The notes under the pieces were generated by a model, which was not told the DNA's origin, made no database searches, and worked only from the letters and a program-made list of their open reading frames with translations. A stretch of DNA of 16,335 nucleotides from an uncultured Candidatus Melainabacteria bacterium. Lineage in GTDB: Bacteria; Cyanobacteriota; Vampirovibrionia; Gastranaerophilales; Gastranaerophilaceae. Made by a program: the position numbers and the translations under genes. Shown piece after piece: positions 12,716 through 16,335 of this stretch (positions within the stretch are counted from its first letter, which is position 1; each line of letters begins with the position of its first letter). The stretch covers positions 1 to 16,335 of the forward strand of contig CAKVJE010000039.1 of NCBI GenBank assembly GCA_934754735.1, given 5' to 3'.

Positions 12716-14761
12716 ATGCTAGAAGATATTAAAACTTTAATTGAAAAAGATGAATACAAAGAAGCTGATTCACAACTAAAAAATATAATTAATGATGCAG
12801 ATAAAAATACAGAATTATATAGCAATGCTACTTATTTGCGTGGCTGCATAAATACAGAATATAAATTTAAAGAAAAAAATAATTTTGTAGCTAAAGATGC
12901 TTTTATGGAATGTATAAATAGCAAATATCCTTTGCCGTTGGCTTTTTGTAAATATGCGGATATAGAAGAAGATAATAATATTTCTATTAATTATTTAAAA
13001 CTTGGTTTAGAGCAATTCCCTCAAAATGGAACTTTATATAGATATTTACTAAAAAAAACAAATATTGTTAAAGAAAAGTTTGATATTATCAAAAAAATTG
13101 AAGAGCTAAAAATCATAGATTATTATTTATTTTTAGATATCATAGATATTTATATAAATAATAATATGTGGGAAGAATGTTATTTATATTCAGAAACCAT
13201 TTTATCTTCTTTTAAACTAGAAAATTGTGAAAATATCTTTTTTAACCTAATATCTGCATTTTCAATAATTAAAAGTGAAATTCTAGAAGTTTTACCAGAA
13301 GCAGAAAAAAAATTGCTTGAAATCATAAAAAAAGATATTAGAAATGATTTACATTATGCTTCATATATGGGATTAATTTGGATTTATATAATTACTAATA
13401 ATAAAGAAAAAGCTACGGAATATTTTGATAAAATACCATTTAATGGTTTACAAGATTATGATAATATATTTTGTTTAATTTATATTAATTTTGAGACACT
13501 TTACAATATTATTTTTAACAAATTAAATGTTTTATTTACAAAAGACAAGAAGCGTAAACAAAAAACGCAAATTTTATATGCAATGTATGTCTGCCAAAGA
13601 GAATACTTTTGGGAAAATGTCAATAAAATACAAAAAAGACATGTTGCGATTCTAAAAAAAGCTTTTAAAGATTATCCAACAGAAATGTATATTGGTAAAT
13701 ATCTTTTCTCATCACAAATAAAATTAAATTTATATTTTGATGCATATTTAACAGTTATTGATTTGTATAAAGCAAAAAGTTCTTTTTTAGATTGTATCTG
13801 TTTTGAAGAACTTTTAGACCATATTGATGAGATAGAATTAATACAAATCACTAATCAATTATGCCAAGATATTCAAACTTTTGTCCTTTCTGATTTATTT
13901 ATAAAAGAAATTATTGACCAAGTAATTTCACATTTATATGAATCAAATATTGAAAATAAGTATCGAAGTATTTGTAATATTGCTGAACATTTGAATAATA
14001 ATGATATAAATAGGTCAAATTGTAAATTTGAAATAGCATATTCATATGGAGAATTGAAACAATCCAAAAAAGCAGAGAAAATATATAAATTACAGCTTAA
14101 AGTACAACCTGATTCATCTTCTGTTATGAATAATCTTGGGGTTATTTATAAAGGAAATAAAGAATATGAAAAAGCAATGCAATATTTCGCAAAAGCATGT
14201 AAAATAAATCCAGATGATGAAATATGTTCTAATAATTTTCAAACAATAAAAAAACAATTACAAGAACAGAAAAATAAGAAATACAAAAATTTAACTAACA
14301 ATTTGAAAATAGAATTTTTTAATAATATTGGTTATAATGATGACTTAAAATGTTTGTTAGACAAAATCTCAGACGAAGAATTAAAAGAACTTTTATTACA
14401 AGATATAGAAGAATGTGCAATATGTATTGCTACTAATCAGAACAAATCTGCAATCGTTCTTTGTGGAAGCATTGTTGAGGCTATATTAATGGATTGTATC
14501 TTAAACAGAAATATTAAAAAGTATAAAATAAAAGATAAAAACAAAAATATCAAAAATATGAGTTTGAATGAGCTTTTAACAGTTGCTAAACAAGAAGGTA
14601 TGATATCTGATACGACTTATAATTTAAGTCATTTTATTAAGGATTATCGCAACATAATACATCCGTCAAATCTATTAAGAAAGAGTTTCAAAATATCAAA
14701 TGAGCGTGTAATGGTTATATGGAATATTTTAAAGGAAATAATGGAAAGTCTATTAAATTAA
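12716..14761 (+). CDS. TPR protein with C-terminal HEPN-like domain (candidate defence gene)
   Basis: A 681-aa cytosolic protein. I start at ATG 12716 because GAGGA (12706-12710) lies five bases before it; the GTG at 12689 lacks an RBS. A TATAAT at 12629-12634 is a possible -10. Residues 1-430 are all-helical and Asp/Asn/Lys-rich. Residues ~435-505 contain recognisable TPR units ('SKKAEKIYKLQLKVQPDSSS', 'NNLGVIYKGNKEYEKAMQYF'). Residues ~555-681 resemble HEPN/Abi-C-type domains: 'AIVLCGSIVEAILMD', then 'LNELLTVAKQEGMI', then 'DYRNIIHPS' (R645, N646, H649). In active HEPN RNases the motif is R-x4-6-H; here it is R-x3-H, so nuclease activity is uncertain. It is the only cargo gene between the att junction and the integrase. 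Codons are even more AT-biased than in the left part, consistent with transfer. Confidence 0.75.
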   Translation: MLEDIKTLIEKDEYKEADSQLKNIINDADKNTELYSNATYLRGCINTEYKFKEKNNFVAKDAFMECINSKYPLPLAFCKYADIEEDNNISINYLKLGLEQFPQNGTLYRYLLKKTNIVKEKFDIIKKIEELKIIDYYLFLDIIDIYINNNMWEECYLYSETILSSFKLENCENIFFNLISAFSIIKSEILEVLPEAEKKLLEIIKKDIRNDLHYASYMGLIWIYIITNNKEKATEYFDKIPFNGLQDYDNIFCLIYINFETLYNIIFNKLNVLFTKDKKRKQKTQILYAMYVCQREYFWENVNKIQKRHVAILKKAFKDYPTEMYIGKYLFSSQIKLNLYFDAYLTVIDLYKAKSSFLDCICFEELLDHIDEIELIQITNQLCQDIQTFVLSDLFIKEIIDQVISHLYESNIENKYRSICNIAEHLNNNDINRSNCKFEIAYSYGELKQSKKAEKIYKLQLKVQPDSSSVMNNLGVIYKGNKEYEKAMQYFAKACKINPDDEICSNNFQTIKKQLQEQKNKKYKNLTNNLKIEFFNNIGYNDDLKCLLDKISDEELKELLLQDIEECAICIATNQNKSAIVLCGSIVEAILMDCILNRNIKKYKIKDKNKNIKNMSLNELLTVAKQEGMISDTTYNLSHFIKDYRNIIHPSNLLRKSFKISNERVMVIWNILKEIMESLLN

Positions 14762-15948
14762 ATATAAATCCCCTCCATTTTCTCCAACTCCTGTTCTGCG
14801 AAGTCAGGTATAACATGCCCGTAGATGTCCATTGTGATTTGAATACTTGCGTGTCCGAGTAACCTGGACACAACTATTGGTTTCATTCCATTTTCTAATG
14901 CTCTTGTAGCAAATGTATGTCTCATGGCGTGTACGTTTCTATGTGGTATATCTAGTTTGTTTTGAATTCTGCTAAATACATCTAAAAAAGTGCCAGAATC
15001 CGTAAAATATCCGTCTTGTCGTGGAAATACAAGATTTAATTTTGTGTAATAGTCTTGTCCTAATTTTTTCTTCAAAACATCTTGTTCCTTTTTATATTCA
15101 TTTAATTCTGTCATTAATGGTCGCATAACTTTTATAATTCTGTTTGATGTTTTAGTTTTAGTATTATATACAAAACCAAGTATTGTCTTGCTATCACTTT
15201 TTTGATTAAAAATTTTATTTCTTTGCACCTGTTTATTTATCCTAATAGTGTTTTTGCAAAAATCTACACAATCCCACGTCAAGCCTAATAATTCACCTGC
15301 TCGTAAACCTGTATAAAAATCAAATTTAATCGCCATACCATAATAATGATTTGGACATTCCGCTAAAATCTTTTCTTGTTCTTCTCTTGTAAAAACTTCT
15401 ACTTCTTTTTTGTTTTCTCGCCTTAATTTTACTGTTAATAACGGATTTCGGATAAGTTCACCTCTTTTTAATGCAAAATTTATGCAACTACTCATTACAA
15501 GGTGTATGTTTTCTACAGTTTTGTTTGATAATCCGCCCTTACCAGTTAATCTGCCATTTGAGTATAAATGATTATAAAACTTTTGAATATCATCGCCATT
15601 TAAGTTCGCAAAAGCAATATTGCCGATATTCGGCTTTATGTGTCTTCTAATAATCATTTCATAACTTTGACTTGTTGAATCTCGTAATCCATAAATAGCA
15701 CTATTATAAAACCATTTTTCAAAATATTCGCCAACTTTTATACACTTAGAACTAATATCAATACCAGAACTATGTTTTACCATTAAATCTTTTAATTTCA
15801 GGCGAACTTCTTTTTCAGAATTCCCAGTACAGGATTTAAACTTTCGGTTCCCCTTAACATCAATCCCAATTTCAAATTTACCTTTCCATTTTCCACTTCT
15901 TGTATCTTTATAAATGCACCCCTCGCCGTTACTTCTTCTCTTTGCCAT
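14758..15948 (-). CDS. Tyrosine-type phage/ICE integrase
   Basis: A full-length 396-aa integrase. Residues ~1-55 form an arm-binding domain ('GEGCIYKDTRSGKWKGKFEI'), ~70-170 the core-binding domain ('STSQSYEMIIRRHIKPNIGN'), and ~185-385 the catalytic domain with R216 ('YTGLRAGE'), a Lys in 'NTKTKTSNR' (K264/K266), H340 and R343 ('HAMRHTFATRA'), H366 ('LLGHASIQ') and Y376 ('MDIYGHV'). It should integrate the element at tRNA-fMet. Its ATG overlaps the upstream serine-recombinase stop (TAATG), implying coupled translation. Its stop overlaps the stop of the converging HEPN gene within TTAA (14758-14761). Confidence 0.92.
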   Translation of the reverse strand: MAKRRSNGEGCIYKDTRSGKWKGKFEIGIDVKGNRKFKSCTGNSEKEVRLKLKDLMVKHSSGIDISSKCIKVGEYFEKWFYNSAIYGLRDSTSQSYEMIIRRHIKPNIGNIAFANLNGDDIQKFYNHLYSNGRLTGKGGLSNKTVENIHLVMSSCINFALKRGELIRNPLLTVKLRRENKKEVEVFTREEQEKILAECPNHYYGMAIKFDFYTGLRAGELLGLTWDCVDFCKNTIRINKQVQRNKIFNQKSDSKTILGFVYNTKTKTSNRIIKVMRPLMTELNEYKKEQDVLKKKLGQDYYTKLNLVFPRQDGYFTDSGTFLDVFSRIQNKLDIPHRNVHAMRHTFATRALENGMKPIVVSRLLGHASIQITMDIYGHVIPDFAEQELEKMEGIYI

Positions 15949-16335
15949 TATGCAATATCCTTTCTTTCTTCTTTCACAAAATTATAAAAAGTATTTGTTT
16001 TTAGTTTTAGTAATTCACAAGCCTTTTTTGCTGTAATTTTACGACAAGACCAATTGCTATAAACTTCTTGCCAATTTGCAGGTTTAGAAATTTTCTTTCT
16101 TCCCTTGTATTTGCCCTCACGTTTAGCAACCGCAATACCGTCTTTTTGTCTTTCTAAAAGATTCGCACGTTCAAATTCGTAAATAGCACCAAGCATTGTA
16201 ACCATGAGTTTACCAGCAGGAGTACTTGTATCAAGATTTTCTTTATTACTCACAAGTTTTACTCCTTTGTTTTCTAATTTTTCTAAGATTTCTAATAAAT
16301 CTTTTGTACTTCTTGCTAATCTTGAAAAATCTTTG
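15948..16335 (-). CDS. Serine recombinase (resolvase/invertase), 5' end beyond window
   Basis: 128 residues are visible; the open frame continues through the right edge, so the N-terminus with the catalytic Ser is outside. Seen: 'KDFSRLARSTKDLLEILEKL', 'NLDTSTPAGKLMVTMLGAIY', 'FERANLLERQKDGIAVAKRE' and 'GKYKGRKK', the second half of a small resolvase/invertase catalytic domain and its E-helix. A C-terminal helix-turn-helix follows ('ITAKKACELLKLKTNTFYNF'). A GTG at 16253 is internal and not the start. It could resolve element multimers or flip a segment. It is coupled to the integrase by TAATG. Confidence 0.9.
   Translation of the reverse strand, partial: KDFSRLARSTKDLLEILEKLENKGVKLVSNKENLDTSTPAGKLMVTMLGAIYEFERANLLERQKDGIAVAKREGKYKGRKKISKPANWQEVYSNWSCRKITAKKACELLKLKTNTFYNFVKEERKDIA

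Larger units (their letters stand above)
12487..16335. mobile_element. Integrated element at tRNA-fMet (left part only)
   Basis: The element runs from the tRNA fragment rightwards past the window edge. It contains arm-type repeats, a TPR-HEPN gene, a tyrosine integrase and a serine recombinase. Geometry supports this: with the tRNA on the minus strand, a lone 3' fragment marks the left junction and the element must lie to its right. No plasmid, phage-structural or conjugation gene is visible, so the type (ICE, phage or satellite) is open. Confidence 0.75.

Noticed and set aside
16251..16253. GTG as start of a complete 101-aa serine recombinase
   Set aside because: The same frame stays open to the window edge and encodes the conserved 'DFSRLARS' segment, so the gene is partial.
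1..16335. CRISPR array
   Set aside because: Repeats are palindromic singles or pairs; no regular repeat-spacer series or cas gene is seen.

Overview
The window is AT-rich bacterial DNA using the standard code (TGA is a stop, Trp is TGG). It most likely comes from a gut Gastranaerophilales (Vampirovibrionia/'Melainabacteria') genome. That placement is an inference. It rests on low G+C, on several otherwise unrelated proteins with a short N-terminal 'APAF-G/K' signature, and on many small palindromic intergenic repeats. No rRNA gene or other phylogenetic marker is present to confirm it.

Left part (1-7300) alternates single genes with repeats. A YcxB-like membrane protein (131-646) sits between two ~86-bp terminator-carrying direct repeats. 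A REP doublet and other palindromes follow. Next is a two-gene unit of a MAF/DUF115 (MptE-like) protein and a secreted protein (1229-3557). Then come an 'APAF' protein (3994-4776) and a frameshifted zeta-toxin-like kinase with a coupled 65-aa gene (5031-5815). The kinase module is framed by two almost identical ~135-bp direct repeats exactly 980 bp apart. Small 'F-motif' proteins follow (6176-7168).

Middle part (7311-10275, minus strand) looks like one cell-surface glycan operon: family-2 glycosyltransferase, UDP-galactopyranose mutase (glf), and a TrmB-type sugar-responsive regulator. An extended -10 promoter precedes it.

Right part (10300-16335) is accessory DNA. It holds a minimal tyrosine recombinase with look-alike repeats on both sides and a graveyard containing the C-terminus of another integrase. 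A GIY-YIG/DUF4357 protein follows, whose start codon lies at the predicted transcription start. Next is the 3' half of an initiator tRNA-fMet gene with its terminator. I read the tRNA fragment as the left attachment site of an integrated element that continues past the right edge. That element carries three 10-bp repeats suited to integrase arm binding, a 681-aa TPR + HEPN-like protein (candidate defence gene), a full tyrosine integrase, and a serine recombinase cut by the window end. The integrase is translationally coupled to the serine recombinase.

The best candidates for something undescribed are the TPR-HEPN cargo gene of the tRNA-fMet element, the terminator-bearing repeat family (possible small RNA) around the zeta module, and a 16-nt core promoter shared by two distant genes.
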